A DNA stretch of 64,000 nt. It comes from Isoetes taiwanensis (taxonomy: Eukaryota > Streptophyta > Lycopodiopsida > Isoetales > Isoetaceae). A program made the translations under genes and the position numbers. The notes beneath the pieces were generated by a model that saw nothing but the letters and a program-made list of their open reading frames with translations, was not told the origin of the DNA and made no database searches. The stretch spans positions 8,100,811-8,164,810 of the forward strand of contig JAJEKV010000002.1 in NCBI GenBank assembly GCA_021234155.1, written 5' to 3'. This document shows positions 13,801 through 25,421 of this stretch, piece after piece (position 1 is the first letter of the stretch; each line of letters starts with the position of its first letter).

Positions 13801-15283
13801 TGATAAACTTGTTGAGCATTGTTGAGATCAAATATGTTTGTGATTATGGTGTGAATACTTATATACTAACCTAGCTGCTAGGATTTAAATATATTACATG
13901 CTGGTTGTTTTGAGGTATAGTTGCAGATGTTTTTCGGATTGGTGACAAAGTGAAATTCATCAACATTAACTTTGTTTTCAACTTGGAATTTCTTTTTTGG
14001 GCGTAGCCTACTAGGTGAAGCAATGCATATTACTCAACTCCTTGGTCATTGGGAGTTCAGTCACATTGTGCTTTATCTTCGTGATCTGGTAAGACCGCGA
14101 GAGGTCAATCATCGATTGAATTCCCTCGAGGTTTGAAGCTTCCTAATCGACAAGTCATGCCATGCGTTGGTTCTTCTATGCTCCGTACGCTGATATTCTT
14201 TAGCAGGAATGCATTTGTGTGGTGTAATTCACATGGATTGCTCAACAAATTTGATTCGGCTACGGCATCTTGGAAAATATTGTCTCTGGAAAGATAGTTT
14301 GTATTATATCACGCACATGAGATGCTGTGGTACACGGCGAAATACTCCAAGGAAATTGCACGAGGAATCTATACTCTTGAAAGTAGGAATTTAATTACTG
14401 CAGCTTTCTTACAAGCATCTTTGTGAACCTCTTTTGCATTGTCTTGAAAGGCGTCGATAGTTTAAAAAGATTAGGTCATTTCTATGTGGATGAGTTTACT
14501 ATGTTCACCAGCATTCCAAATTTCACTATGCTTGGTGCACATTCATGCACATCATGGAAAGCCTCTAAGTTGAGTTTCTTTTTACGCATGTTGCTTGCAA
14601 AGAGGTACTTTTATCTTTTTAACACATCTATATTTCAATCCTGCTATATAATATTTTTTATTTTATTTTTTTTTTGAAGACGAAAGCGAAAAAGTTTGTG
14701 TCGGATAAAATTACAAAATTTTACATGTCTCATCCCAGCTGTGTAAGCACAAAAAGATGCCACGAGAACTGCGAGCTTTGGAGCACAATGTACTTACTCG
14801 GAATGAGGAGACTAATGCTAAGAATCAATTGAGATCTTGAATCGGATACATTCCATCATTTTTGATTCAAAGGGAGAACACTTTCGTGAAAATTTTGTCA
14901 ATATCTTTTTAAAGACCCCTTAGTAATAACTTGCGTGCAAAAGAATTAATGCTCTAAAAAGATGTGTTATGCGATGCTCCATATAGACCATAGAACCAGG
15001 GTTGGTTGGGTTGGGATCAACTACACTAGGATAGATTGCACATTGGACTTACATGGATAACATACTCAGATTCTTGTTTTCTAATGTTTTCCACTTAAAA
15101 GGTATTGGCATAATGTAGTATGTTGTTAAATCCTCTTTAAACCATCTTGAAATCTTTACATGACATTATATAGAACCATGGATCAAATATTTGGCATTGC
15201 TCTTCAAGGGCACCATGAACCATTGGAATTAGCAGGGCGAAGAAGATTAAAACTCGACAACCTTTCATAACGCTGAAAGCATA
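10860..15283. repeat. Long degenerate repeat, copy B
   Basis: Second copy of the 4 kb repeat, in direct orientation to copy A. It aligns from 10860 to the GGCATTGCTCTTCAAGG block at about 15198, then shares a further ~80 bp tail (AACCTTTCATAAC) with copy C that copy A lacks. Two non-homologous insertions interrupt it: a GC-rich ~280 bp block at about 11707-11995 and an ~370 bp block at about 14655-15020 that starts with a T-rich run. Differences from copy A are dominated by small indels, many of them one to four bases containing CG. Confidence 0.75.
14655..15020. repeat. Insertion in repeat copy B, starting with a T-rich run
   Basis: Copies A and C pass directly from a TTTTTAACACAT block to the ACACTRGGATG block. 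In copy B about 370 bp intervene. They start with a T-rich tract (14656-14676), as a retroposed element inserted on the minus strand would. No SINE promoter boxes, target duplication or coding domain could be confirmed. Confidence 0.35.
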
Positions 15284-15301
15284 CTGAGAATGTTTAGGCG
15301 A

Positions 15302-17605
15302 CAAGGAGGATAATGTCTACCTTAATCAACACACAAGGTGTTCTTCTTTACTCAATAATCGGATAATGTAATACCATTTTCATGACAAAGTGACATTTAT
15401 TCGATTACGTATCACTCACTGCCCGGTTGCCTCTGTGAACCCTAAGCTCCCAGTCAGCGTTGTTGTGCGGTATGAAACAGATTATCCTATATCTTGAAAC
15501 CCTTGACTTTAGATACTACAATGTTATATTTGGTAGTTTAATATTGTTTCTTTTTAATCACTTTTTATTCTCACTTTAGGATGTTAATATGGCGGTTTTA
15601 CATCTTTACTGATGATTGAAGTATTAATGGCTTTTAAGAATGGTTCAAATGTGCAATTTTAAAATGTCATATGATGTTATAGTGGCTTTATAAAGGAGAT
15701 GACATAAGGATTTTCCATCCCAATTTTTATGTTTTTGCCAGCACCAACACCACAAGGCATATTTTACTTTGCTCCAGCGATTAGATAATATGCGGGTGCC
15801 ACTGATGACAAAAGGGTTGACATTTATTGATTCTGTTATCACTTTCCTGCTCGGTACGCCTCTGTGAACTACAAGCTCCAAATGTCGCTTTATGAAGCGA
15901 GAGTAGGTTATGGTGCCTAAGTGCCTACTAGCAGGAATCAAATACCATGAACCCGTACTTGTTGCGGAATGATATATTTTCTCCCCTAGGGGAATGTTAT
16001 GTGAATCTCACGGGAACATGAATTTTGTTGTATTTCTTATGCAACATGGAGGATAATACTTGAAAACACATCCTGCAAATTTTTTATATTTTGGAAACAA
16101 AGGATGAAGAGTTGGAGGTAGGCAGGTGTACTAAAAATGCATTGAGAAGTAATAAACCGGATCCTTATAAACTTGGGCTATCGCGAGTTCACATTTGAGG
16201 ACTTCCTTAGATAGTTTTTCTGTATTTTTTGTATGCCATACTCTTGTTTGAGATCTTTAATGCAAGCTGGGAGCCAGATTTTTGTGGAGAAGTAGCTGGG
16301 AAGACCAATCTCCATCGGGTCTTCTTTAGGTCTTTTCAGTTCTTTTGTTGCTAAATTGTTATGCGTAAACTGGCCTGGGGTCTCTAATATAAATCCTTTT
16401 GTGTATGCGGCATTGATACACTTGTTGGCGTTGTTGAGATTAATATGTTTGCATGATTATGGTGTGAATACTTATATACTAGCTTCCTTTGCTAGATTTA
16501 AATATATTACATCTTGGACTATTTTACGGTATAGTTCGATGTTTTCAGATTAGTGACAAGTGAAATTCATCCGAACAGCTTTTTTCCAACTTGGAATTTC
16601 TTTTGGGGCAGCCTATGGGGTGACAATGCGCATATTGCTCTAGACCATTTGGAGTTCTAAGTCACATTGCACTTTATACTGCGTGATCACGGTAAGACAA
16701 CGAGAGGAGGTCAATCATGCGGAGTTTAGAATTCCAGAAGGTTTTAAGCTCAAATAAGCAAATCAGCTGCATACGTTAGTTCTTCTATAGCTCAGGCATT
16801 TGCTGATATTCTTTAGCAAGATTGCATTTGTAGGTGTAATTCATTGGTTTGCTCAACAAAGAATTTGGGAAGTTAATTGTGTATCATTAAGCATGCAAGG
16901 GAAGAATAGCCGTCTCACGGAAAGATGGTTGTATTATATCCACGCACATGGCAAGGATGCAATTTTGATGATGTACTTTTCAAAATTGCGCGCGAGTCTA
17001 TGCCCTACAAAGTACAGGAATTTAATTACAGCTTTCTTACAAGCATCTTGTGGAATATCTTTGCATTGTCTTGAAGGCATTCGATAGTTTAACGAGATTA
17101 GGTCGACTTTTCTATGTGGTTGGTTGCTGGAGTTCATAACTTTCAAATTTTTACTCTGTAGTTGCATTCCATGGGGAAAGCCTCTAGAGTTGAGTTTCTT
17201 TTCATATGTTGCTTTGCAAAGAGGGTACTTTGTATCTTTTTAACACATCGTTATTTTTGAAGAAAACCAAGTGAGCAAGCCTATTATAAGGGTGAGATGC
17301 ATGTTTGCATCCCGAATGTTATGTATCGCATTGATGAATTAGATGGTGCATAACTACACTAGGATGAGTTTGCACGTGGACTTACTTACATGGACCAGAT
17401 TTCATTTTCTAATGTTTTCCACTTAAAGGTATTGCATAGCGGTAAACTAATGTTTACGTCACTCTTTAAACCATCTTGAAATCTGCGGCATTACACCGAA
17501 CCATAGGATCGATATTTGGCATTGCTCTTGAGGGCTATGAACCATTGGAATTAGCAGGATGAAGGGTTAGAAACTCAACCTTTCATAACACTCAAAAAGC
17601 ATTTC
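15302..17605. repeat. Long degenerate repeat, copy C (5' truncated)
   Basis: Third copy, directly downstream of copy B. It begins in the middle of the unit at GGAGGATAATGTCTACCTTAA (equivalent to 4623 in copy A) and runs to the same tail as copy B, ending near AACCTTTCATAACACTC (17579-17595). It lacks roughly the first 1.6 kb of the unit. Order and orientation match A and B. No coding domain is seen. Confidence 0.75.
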
Positions 17606-18890
17606 TTAAGCATCCTAAAAAGTCTATATCGACGCACTTTGGAGCATTTGGACCTAAAACTTTACTTGGATTTTAAACACTAGGAGATGAAGATGGCCGT
17701 TGGAATCACAAAAAGAAAATATCATTCATGAACAAGCATGGAGTAATTCTATCTAGCAAATCACTTAGGAATTATTGCATCATTTGAGGTTTGCATTTGA
17801 TTTAAATGTGAGGTAAGGATACGCTAACTAAATGAAGAGGAGGAGGAGGGAGTATTTAAATGTCCCACTTCAGAACACTAGTATAGTGCACAACAACAAT
17901 ATTGCACATCTGCCGCTTTCCATTATATTGCATGTCTCACGAGGATTATTTGGATATGCGGCAGTTTGGTGGTGAATCATTTTTGAATCACAGGGTAAAA
18001 GTCTATAGGAACAATACAATGAATATAGTAAAGAAACATTTACTAGCTAGGACAGCTAACCCCCCTCCCCCTCCCTCTCCCCTCTGAAGGGTTTTTAAAG
18101 AGATGCACGCACTGCCACTTGAAAAGTGCTTTACGGCGAGCAGAGCCCGCGCGTCTCCATACAGCACCTTTATATATATAGATACTAAGCCCAGCGGCTA
18201 CTTCAAAAAAAACATCTATAGAAGTGCATGTAATGATTGGTGTGGGGCTAATAGAGGCGCGCCGTTTTCTTTGATAATATTAAATGTAGGGATGGAAATC
18301 CGGTGTGTGGCTGATTCATCTTCTAGAGTTTACTTAGCTGACAATCTTCTCATATTGTGGATCGCGGTTGCATCAGCGGAGGCCTATGGGTCATAATTCA
18401 GAAGTTGTGCCTGTGCGAATAAACGCAAAGCCTCTCGGCGATGTTTTAAGTAGTCAAGATGCGGCAAGATAAATGCTTGTGAATTCACCAGTCAAGGTAG
18501 GGGTATTTTGTCCTTATGGCCAGTTGTCTTTATCTTTTGCCATACAGCGGAAAAACCACCAGAGCTTGTCAAGGAAGCAGCATCTATGTATTGCTTCAGC
18601 AAGTGATGTCTTAATTGCCACTTGTATATATAGGGGTTTACTCGATGAGTGTTCTAAAGCTTTGATAGCGAGGTTCGCTTATTTCTCCTTCCACGGCCAA
18701 GATTTAGATTGTTGATGCATGACAAGTGTGTATGCCAAGTTTGGCATGTGTCCCCTATGTTTACCATCTGACTAGGTAAAGAGTATGTTGGTGGTCCATT
18801 CACGCATGTTACTTGATGAGAGAAATCGCCTCTGTCTTGACCCCTGGCAATATCAGACTTAGATTATACTTTTTGCAGCTTTATCCGCGG
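17606..18890. other. Unassigned DNA between the repeat array and the gypsy element
   Basis: AT-rich to 18050, then a C-rich run (18061-18084) and mixed composition with a TATATATATAGATA motif near 18170. Short plus-strand ORFs (18103-18396, 18473-18715) lack recognisable domains. I call no gene here. Confidence 0.35.
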
Positions 18891-21287
18891 GCAATGAAGC
18901 CCATGGGATATATAGTGGGCTAGAAAAATCCAGAACAACACCTTGGCGGTCCCATAGGAAGAGCAGGATCCAGCTTGGGCACGGGCGAGCTGCTCGGATA
19001 TCGATGAGGATCACCGGTGCGGCATTACCAACCAAATCGAGACCAAAAATCCCAAAGCTTTGACTACACTTCTCAGAATTTTAGGGCTTAAACCAATATT
19101 GGCTCTAAAGGCTTGATATTTGTGGCTCATGCGCTATATACAACTGACGCATCGCCGCATCTAAGGGACTTCCCATCCATGACTCCCGTCGTATGGGCCC
19201 TCCCGTCAACCGCATGCAGGAATGCCCGGAAAAGGCGAGTTGAGGATACGGAGGTGTCATTCCATCCGTCCTATAGGTCCTATATCAAGCCGGAAGCAAA
19301 TACACCGCAAAAGCACTAATAATGATATAACCCCAACACCTCAAAGGGTGACATTAAATATACGTTACCAATATACATGTACCATGCATCATAACATGTA
19401 AAACTAAGGCTAAATATATCGTTACCATACATAACAGCTATACTGACCTAGCGCATGGTAGTAGATGATGCGTAATCCTAGGCCCGCTAGTTCCCATTAT
19501 ATTAGAATTTGCCACCTTAGAGCCCGCACGGCTATGGAGGTTACATGGAGTGGCCGAGCATCACACCAGCGGGGTTAGTGGCAAAGTGGAGGAGGTCCTT
19601 GCTAGCGGCGGCCTCACTTGGGGACCTATAGCGGGCTAGGCTTGCCAATGGGTCGCGTGTGGAGCTGTTATGAGTTCGACACTTATTGGGTCAAGCGTGT
19701 TGCACGACTCTCAGAGCTGCGGTGTAGGCTAGTCCTTGTTTTGGGAGGATTGAGTCCGAATGCGGGCGTGATGGTGGCCAGCGTTCCACACGAACATATC
19801 GACACTCGAGTATTACAACTAGGGGACTTCCCCATGAAAAACCAACAAACGCAGGCGGGGCCCTCAGGTCTAACTTCGGTCCATCTGCGCCGGGAAGATG
19901 CGCAGTGAAGGACCTGTGCAGGAGGTAATGGATTAAAGGCTACGCCTTCAATAAGGGCTCTATGCGTGCGGGTAGCATACAACATAATCATATCATAAAT
20001 AACCACCACGAAGGATGGCACATCCATTGGCTGATAATAAGGTACATTTGATACTAGAGAAAGCTTACCCAAAACCCATGGTTTCTGCACGGCTCAAACC
20101 CGATGAGGATCGATTGGCGGCTAGGCCAAGAGATTGGCCAGGGCCGAATCACCCAGCATGGCATTGTTTGGCACCAGAACGCCGGCTAGGGTTGTCCATC
20201 CATCCGCCCCTCACATGCACGCACTGCCGGATGAGTTCGAATCATGCTATAGCATCACTGCAACGCCAGGAGGCAGCAGACTCAAAAGGTACCACACCCT
20301 TAGTCTACTCGGGTTACATCTCCCACTGGTCAGGTAAGGGTAGGTGGGGAAGTGTCCCTTCGGAATACTTGGCGGTTCCATGGGTGAGCTAGAAGAATGC
20401 GATGCGCATCAGCGACCCCCATCCGTGCGAGCCTACTCTAACTTCATCATCAAAGTACGAGGATGCCCCATACGGTCACACCTTCGCACCCGGTGGAGTG
20501 TCGGACCATATCCGCCCTTTACGTGACCGGCTATCGGGCCTAGCCCATCAGGAGTCTCAGGAGCCTTTTATGTTCGTAGTGCAAGACCCCACCCCACTTC
20601 CACCACTGGCGTCCCTTCTCGGTGCTGAGCGATTCCGTAGCATCCACTCGGTGGTGGTCTCTTGTGCCTGCCGCCAATAACGGGAACTAAGGAAACTACT
20701 AGGAGCATACTAGCAACATAGGTCCGCGCAGGTCTCTACCCCCTTTAATCCCGCCACGGAAGGCTAGCAGAGATACAACCATATCCATCTATACATAAGA
20801 AAGCATAATCCATAATTGAAACATAATCCCTAAGTATCAAAGAAGGGTTAATCCTAGACAAAGACAAACTGTAGAACCCGACCAAGCGCTAGCCCTAGAG
20901 ATATCAAGCTAGTCTATCCACTAACCCGAATTTACTGCTAGATCCATTATCATGTGGCATCTCCATCCCCAAAAACTTGGGCTCAAGAGCTCCTCCTCTT
21001 GGTTCGATTTGGGGATCCAAATGGGATAGGGATCCAATTTGATGCCTTAAAGTTAGCATTCTCCCACTCGCCAATCGAATTGGCGGGTGGCACCTTTCCT
21101 AATTAATCACTTATCCTAACTTAATTAACTTAATTGAGTTAATTAAATAATGCTTCCTTTAATTATAGGTAAATTAATTCCTTTTAGGTCAACCCCTAGG
21201 TTAAAATACCCCATGATGGGTATCTTTCTCACAAGTGGCGTAACGGATATTTATACATATACCATTATAAATAATTGGAACGCCACA
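18891..21287 (-). repeat. Presumed 3' LTR of a Ty3/gypsy element (outer end undetermined)
   Basis: On the minus strand a polypurine tract (complement of 21288-21303) is followed by TGTGGCGTTCC, a typical plant gypsy LTR start, at 21287. The GC-rich block down to about 18.9 kb, distinct from the flanking AT-rich DNA, is the likely LTR plus any degraded sequence beyond it. I could not find the LTR's CA end or a target-site duplication, so the lower boundary is a composition estimate. Overlapping ORFs within it (19618-19908, 20015-20392, 20402-20680) are on several frames and both strands and look incidental. Confidence 0.4.
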
Positions 21288-21303
21288 TTCTCCCCCTCCT
21301 TAG
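21281..21303 (-). other. Polypurine tract and LTR start of the gypsy element
   Basis: Read on the minus strand: AAGGAGGGGGAGAA followed at once by TGTGGCGTTCC. It is preceded by AATGTTGAGGGACAAC, the phrase commonly found just upstream of the polypurine tract in plant gypsy elements. The same arrangement recurs on the plus strand at 34265-34305, which supports the reading. Confidence 0.75.
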
Positions 21304-21933
21304 AAATAATGTTGTCCCTCAACATTGGGGTTAGCTAAACAAGGTGCAATTTTCAAGAACCAAATACAAGAAATTATAGATAAAAGAAAAGAAGGTAATT
21401 CCTTACTTAGAAGGTAATAACATTAAAACTTAAAGCATAAAATAGTTTAAGCACCAAGGTGCATTTGACATGACTATAGAAAGAAAAAGGTTCAAGCAAT
21501 CAGAAGTCCAATATGACACATCACGCTACAAAACAAAAACACATGTAGACAATAGAAAACTGGAGAAGTTGGGCCATCGGAACCCTCTATACATGGGCAA
21601 AAACGGCTCAGCGGGCTGCACATGTCAATCAATAGATCGAAGATCCATAATTATAAGTAGGTTGTGGTTGAAGGGACCACCCTATAAGAAAGAAAAAGAA
21701 AACCTATCTACAAGGGGAACCTATCGTACCTATGGTTCACCAATTCATCGCTGCATAAGGAATGGCCAAGTTCCATTATATAGCCGAGATGAAGCGACCT
21801 ATCAACTACATGCTTTCCAAGTAATCAGCGGTCATGCCAATATTAACAATACACCACGCCCTAGAGAACACGGCGGTGATCTCATCATCGGTAATTATTG
21901 TTAACCACGATGCATCTACCCCTACTGTATGAT
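21304..21933 (-). other. Gypsy element 3' internal region, degraded
   Basis: This lies between the integrase remnant and the polypurine tract on the minus strand. No reading frame with a recognisable chromodomain or other pol extension was seen. A plus-strand ORF (21470-21904, 144 codons) is opposite in sense to the element and has no recognisable domain; I treat it as incidental. Confidence 0.4.
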
Positions 21934-22868
21934 TCACCGGCAAATCAAGCCTTCAAGCTTACCGGGGGCGGGAGTTGATAGCATTGATGGACTCCACGTG
22001 GAAAGACCTTGTGGATCTTCAAAGCGGGATGGCAAAATCCAAGCGATATGCCCTCGTTCTCCAACGCGTTCAATGATCTTGACGGCCCAGCCCATCGGGT
22101 CCGGCTTCTTGCGTTTGCCAATCTTAAGCTTGGCTTGTTTTAACCTTAATCTTGAGCCAAACCGATTCGCCCGGACTTCGTGGGGTCCCAGTTTTATCCC
22201 AACACTCTTGAACGGTGCAACCAATAAGTAGCCACGAACCGTGAACCAAAGCTTGCATTTCCAAGAGGAGTTGTTGAGAAACCTCCTTTAGAAGCGGGAT
22301 TATGCCATGTAATGCGGAGTAAGGCATTGATAACCATAATTTATCATGAAGGAGACATTCTAGAAGACTCTGTTTCATGCTATTATAAGCAAACCGACCA
22401 AATAAATATAGTCGACCCATTGTGATTTTACTCCACACATAACTGTAGCATATCCTCTATAATGCGATTGGTCGGGCCCGGTCGACCATCCGCCCGAGGA
22501 TGATATGCGATACTCATAGCAAGCTTGGTTTGGATGGTGGCAAAGAAATCTTTCAGAATGCACTTACGAATTTGGGATCCCCAATGGGATATGATAACTT
22601 CGTGGCATTCCATGCAATCGAAGATCTCCCTTTGTAAACGACAAAGCGGTATCGGAAGGTCAGTATCCGGTGGTACGACACATCATAAAGAAATCAGCCA
22701 TTTTCGATAATTTGTCGACCACTACCATCAATGCATCATAACCACGGAGAGTACGTGGAAGGCCCACAATGAAATCCATGGTTATCACTTCCCATTTGGC
22801 ATTGGGCACATCCAGAGGTTGCAATTCTCCTGGAATCCTTAATTGCTCAGCCTTGATTTGTTGGCAAT
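21934..22868 (-). pseudogene. Ty3/gypsy integrase remnant
   Basis: Several minus-strand frames together spell a gypsy integrase from the end of the zinc-binding region onward. In order: CQQIKAEQLRIPGELQPL (from 22868), then WEVITMDFIVGLPRTLRGYD and VVVDKLSKMADF (22800-22690). Next is the core around ISHWGSQ, AYHPRADGRPGPTNRIIEDML (22590-22440), then FAYNS (22380), VWLKIKVK (22145) and the C-terminal IIERVGERGHIAWILP (22075-22030). The catalytic Asp of the usual SDRG motif is His here (ISHWGSQ), while TMDF and NRIIEDML keep their acidic residues. At least three frameshifts or stops separate the blocks. No reverse transcriptase or gag lies upstream; the element is truncated at about 22.87 kb. 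Confidence 0.85.
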
Positions 22869-23375
22869 TAACTGGAGCGGATCTTAAAGTAGGTCTTCAT
22901 GAAACCTGCATGTCAGCTATAGGGCTGTTGTGTGTATCAAATAACTCTAATATAACAATATTTTTAACTCTTATTGATTTTAAACATTTGTTCTGTTTAT
23001 CTTTAGATTAAAGGTATGATGGTTATTAAAGTATAAAATTGTTTTCAAAATTTATTTTCACTTTGGTTTACTTAGAATTATATTTTCATCTAAAATAAAC
23101 TCTGTATAATTAAAAGGTTATTTTTCAAAATATTTAAATAAAGTTTAGATTTAGAATTAATTAAATGATTATGTTTATGTTTAAAATAAATTGTATAATT
23201 ATTATTGATTAAGTTTCAATATATTTTCTCTCATTTCAATGAAGATGCTAAAGTTAAGACATATCGTAACAGGTCTGTGGAGTAGGCATGCAGAAACAAT
23301 GTCCTGCTAAAATAGGCTGCAAAGTCAAGGTGGCCACAATTCCTGGTGCGAATTTATCCACTTCCATTGGCTGAA
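22869..23375. other. Very AT-rich segment with a diverged copy of the fold-back repeat
   Basis: About 22,990-23,110 resembles the inverted arm found at 24,040-24,130 (GGTTATTAAAGTATAAAATTG versus GGCTATCAAAGCATAAAATTG, followed in both by a TTTTCACTT block). It looks like a diverged fourth copy of that repeat. The remainder shows no gene. Confidence 0.45.
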
Positions 23376-23480
23376 CATGTGTTGTCTAAAATCAAGCGCC
23401 AAACAATGTTTTCAGGTGGAGTTCGGGGCACTCTTCCTTGGATTGCTCCTGAGTTGCTCAATGGCAGCAGTGGCGTATAA
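23376..23480 (+). pseudogene. Raf-like protein kinase exon fragment
   Basis: In-frame translation gives [13 protein letters not shown] followed by [18 protein letters not shown] and a stop. This is the activation-segment region (GT-PW-APEL) of plant PB1-domain Raf-like MAPKKKs, where the family normally reads [18 protein letters not shown]. Only about 30 residues are present. The preceding DFG region and the following subdomain are not found nearby, so this is a gene fragment, either captured by a transposon or left by decay. It sits directly beside the AT-rich fold-back repeat, which may have carried it. Confidence 0.7.
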
Positions 23481-23564
23481 ATTATTCAATATTTATTACT
23501 AAAATATTAACTTTATAATTTAACTTATTTTGGCTTAAAACGTTTCTTAAAGGTGTTTTTAAAA

Positions 23565-24478
23565 GTATAAAAGTTTGTGAGTTGAAAAATTTTCATAATA
23601 GTTTTAAGTCAATTGCTTATCGAACTATCAGATTTCATTTACAAATTATCAGGACTGCCAAATTTTAAATTTGTTAAATCACTGAGAATTGAAATTTATA
23701 TTCTTGAAATGTCTAATTCTAAATAGATTCAAGTGAAAATTAGTTTGAAAAGCAATTTTATGCTTTGATAACCATTAAGGTCTTAACTTAAAGATAAATT
23801 TATATAATTAAAACTCATAAAAATTATAACAATCACGAAGAATTAAATATAATATATATATAAACTCATAAAAATTACAACAATCACGAAGAATTAAATA
23901 TAATATATATATTCTTATAATGGAGTCCTTGAAGTGTTATCTATTAAACCTGAATAAGTCCAAGGACTCTATTATAAGAATATATATATTATTTAATTCT
24001 TCTTGATTGTTATAATTTTTATGAGTTTTAATTATATAAGTTTATCTTTAAGTTAAGACCTTAATGGCTATCAAAGCATAAAATTGCTTTTGAAACTAAT
24101 TTTCACTTGAATCTATTTAGAATTAGACATTTGAAGAATATAGGTATATATTTGTAAGTTGAAATATTTTCATAATAGTTTTAAGTCAATCGCTTATCGA
24201 ACCATCATATTTCATTCACAAATTACCAGGATTGCCAAACTTTAAATTTATTAAATCACTGAAAATTAAACTTTTATATTCTTCAAATGTCTAATTCTAA
24301 ATAGATTCAAGTAAAAATTAGTTTGAAAAGCAATTTTATGCTTTGATAGCCATTAAGGTCTTAACTTAAAGATAAACTTATATAATTAAAACTCATAAAA
24401 ATTATAACCATCAAGAAGAAATAAATAATATATATATTCTTATAATAGAGTTCCTTTAATTGTAACCTAAATAAGTCC
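23565..24478. repeat. Direct/inverted/direct fold-back repeat
   Basis: Three copies of a ~200-330 bp AT-rich sequence. The first is direct (23565-23941), the second inverted (23971-24146) and the third direct (24147-24478). The first two form a long palindrome with a ~29-base loop at 23942-23970; the stem ends GGAGTCCTTG / CAAGGACTC flank the loop. The inverted copy can also pair with the third. Typical shared words are AATTCTAAATAGATTCAAGT, AAGGTCTTAACTTAAAGATA and TTTTCATAATAGTTTTAAGT. The first copy carries a ~51-bp internal tandem duplication (23811-23861 and 23862-23911). The whole is best explained as nested MITE-like fold-back DNA; no coding sequence. Confidence 0.8.
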
Positions 24479-24959
24479 AAGTTTTATTGAATATGCCATT
24501 AATATCTAATTGTAATCTAGGGCATACATTGATGTACTTGAAAGGGGGTCTAACCCCCTTTTTATCAATCGTTCTCTAGCTTACATGTATCTATAGTTGG
24601 GTATTGCAGGGATCAGGCACACATTCTTGTCTTACATGTGGTTCATGCCATGTGTATGAGCTCATGTGTATTTCAATTTCTTTAATTATCTATTACCATA
24701 TGCCATGCAACATCAAACCAACTTAGAACAACAAATATAAAAAAGGGTAATCTCCCACCGATATTTGTGACCTGATTCAGCCACATATATTGCAAGTTGA
24801 GTCAATTAGTATGGTGGACACTTCATTTAATGATGTTCACCCTTGGATGGATTCCATTTCTATATCTTCTCGCAGAAAAATTATATATTCCATCTCTTTG
24901 CACTGCTAACCAAAGTCCTAATCAATTCACTTGTGAGAGCTGCTAACCCTGTGATTTCT
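24479..24959. other. Unassigned AT-rich DNA
   Basis: No gene seen. A short hairpin AAAGGGGGTCTAACCCCCTTTTT lies at about 24541-24563 (stem AAAGGGGGT with ACCCCCTTT); its role is unknown. Confidence 0.4.
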
Positions 24960-24983
24960 AAGTTTCTAAATACATGGTGTGCA

Positions 24984-25196
24984 TTACTCAGGATCTTGTT
25001 GAAAGATATATGCAGCAAGATGACCTGCTCTAACACGATCAAGATGAAGCCTGCATGCACCAAGCAATGTTGCCCATGATGCTGCAGTAGGATGGAAGGG
25101 CATATTGTTTACAAGATCCTCTGCTTCATCTAGCCATCCAAACCGTATTGTAAGCTCCATTAGCAATTGAAATGGTCTATAGTGAATGTACTAAAG
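24984..25196 (-). pseudogene. PPR protein pseudogene, 3' part
   Basis: Minus-strand translation gives TIDHFNC, a frameshift, then FGWLDEAEDLVNNMPFHPTA and ASWATLLGACRLH. These match the C-terminal PPR motifs of plant PLS-class proteins (consensus DHYNCMVDLLGRAGRLDEAE, then the P-SWATLLGACR stretch). Further on, AAYIFQQDPE and a stop replace the normal YVLLSNIYA region. The reading frame is broken, so it is a pseudogene. Its missing upstream part lies at 33607-33995, on the other side of the LINE, and the two halves are contiguous once the LINE and one target-site copy are removed. PPR proteins normally bind organelle RNAs; this one is not expected to function. Confidence 0.8.
25185..25196 (+). 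repeat. LINE target-site duplication, left copy
   Basis: AATGTACTAAAG, repeated exactly after the poly(A) tail at 33607-33618. It marks the left boundary of the LINE. Confidence 0.9.
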
Positions 25197-25421
25197 AGCG
25201 GGATTATCAGTCTTTGGCACAAAAATTTTCAATAAAGGATTGAGCGCCTAAAAATGAGCGCCTATTTTCTTGACTTTTCGGTTAAGGCAGTTATTTTCCA
25301 TTTCTTGGGAAAAAGCGTGAGAACTCGAACACAGCCTGCCTGATCCAAGAGATTCTGGAGGCAAACTAGCTAGCCCTGTAGAGGGCTAGCACTGATTAGC
25401 AATCAATCATTAAGAATTTGA

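Noticed and set aside
19618-20680. Overlapping ORFs of 60-135 codons on both strands
   Set aside because: GC-rich presumed LTR DNA opens several frames at once; no domain or codon signal.
21470-21904. 144-codon plus-strand ORF
   Set aside because: Lies antisense within the 3' interior of the gypsy element and has no recognisable domain.
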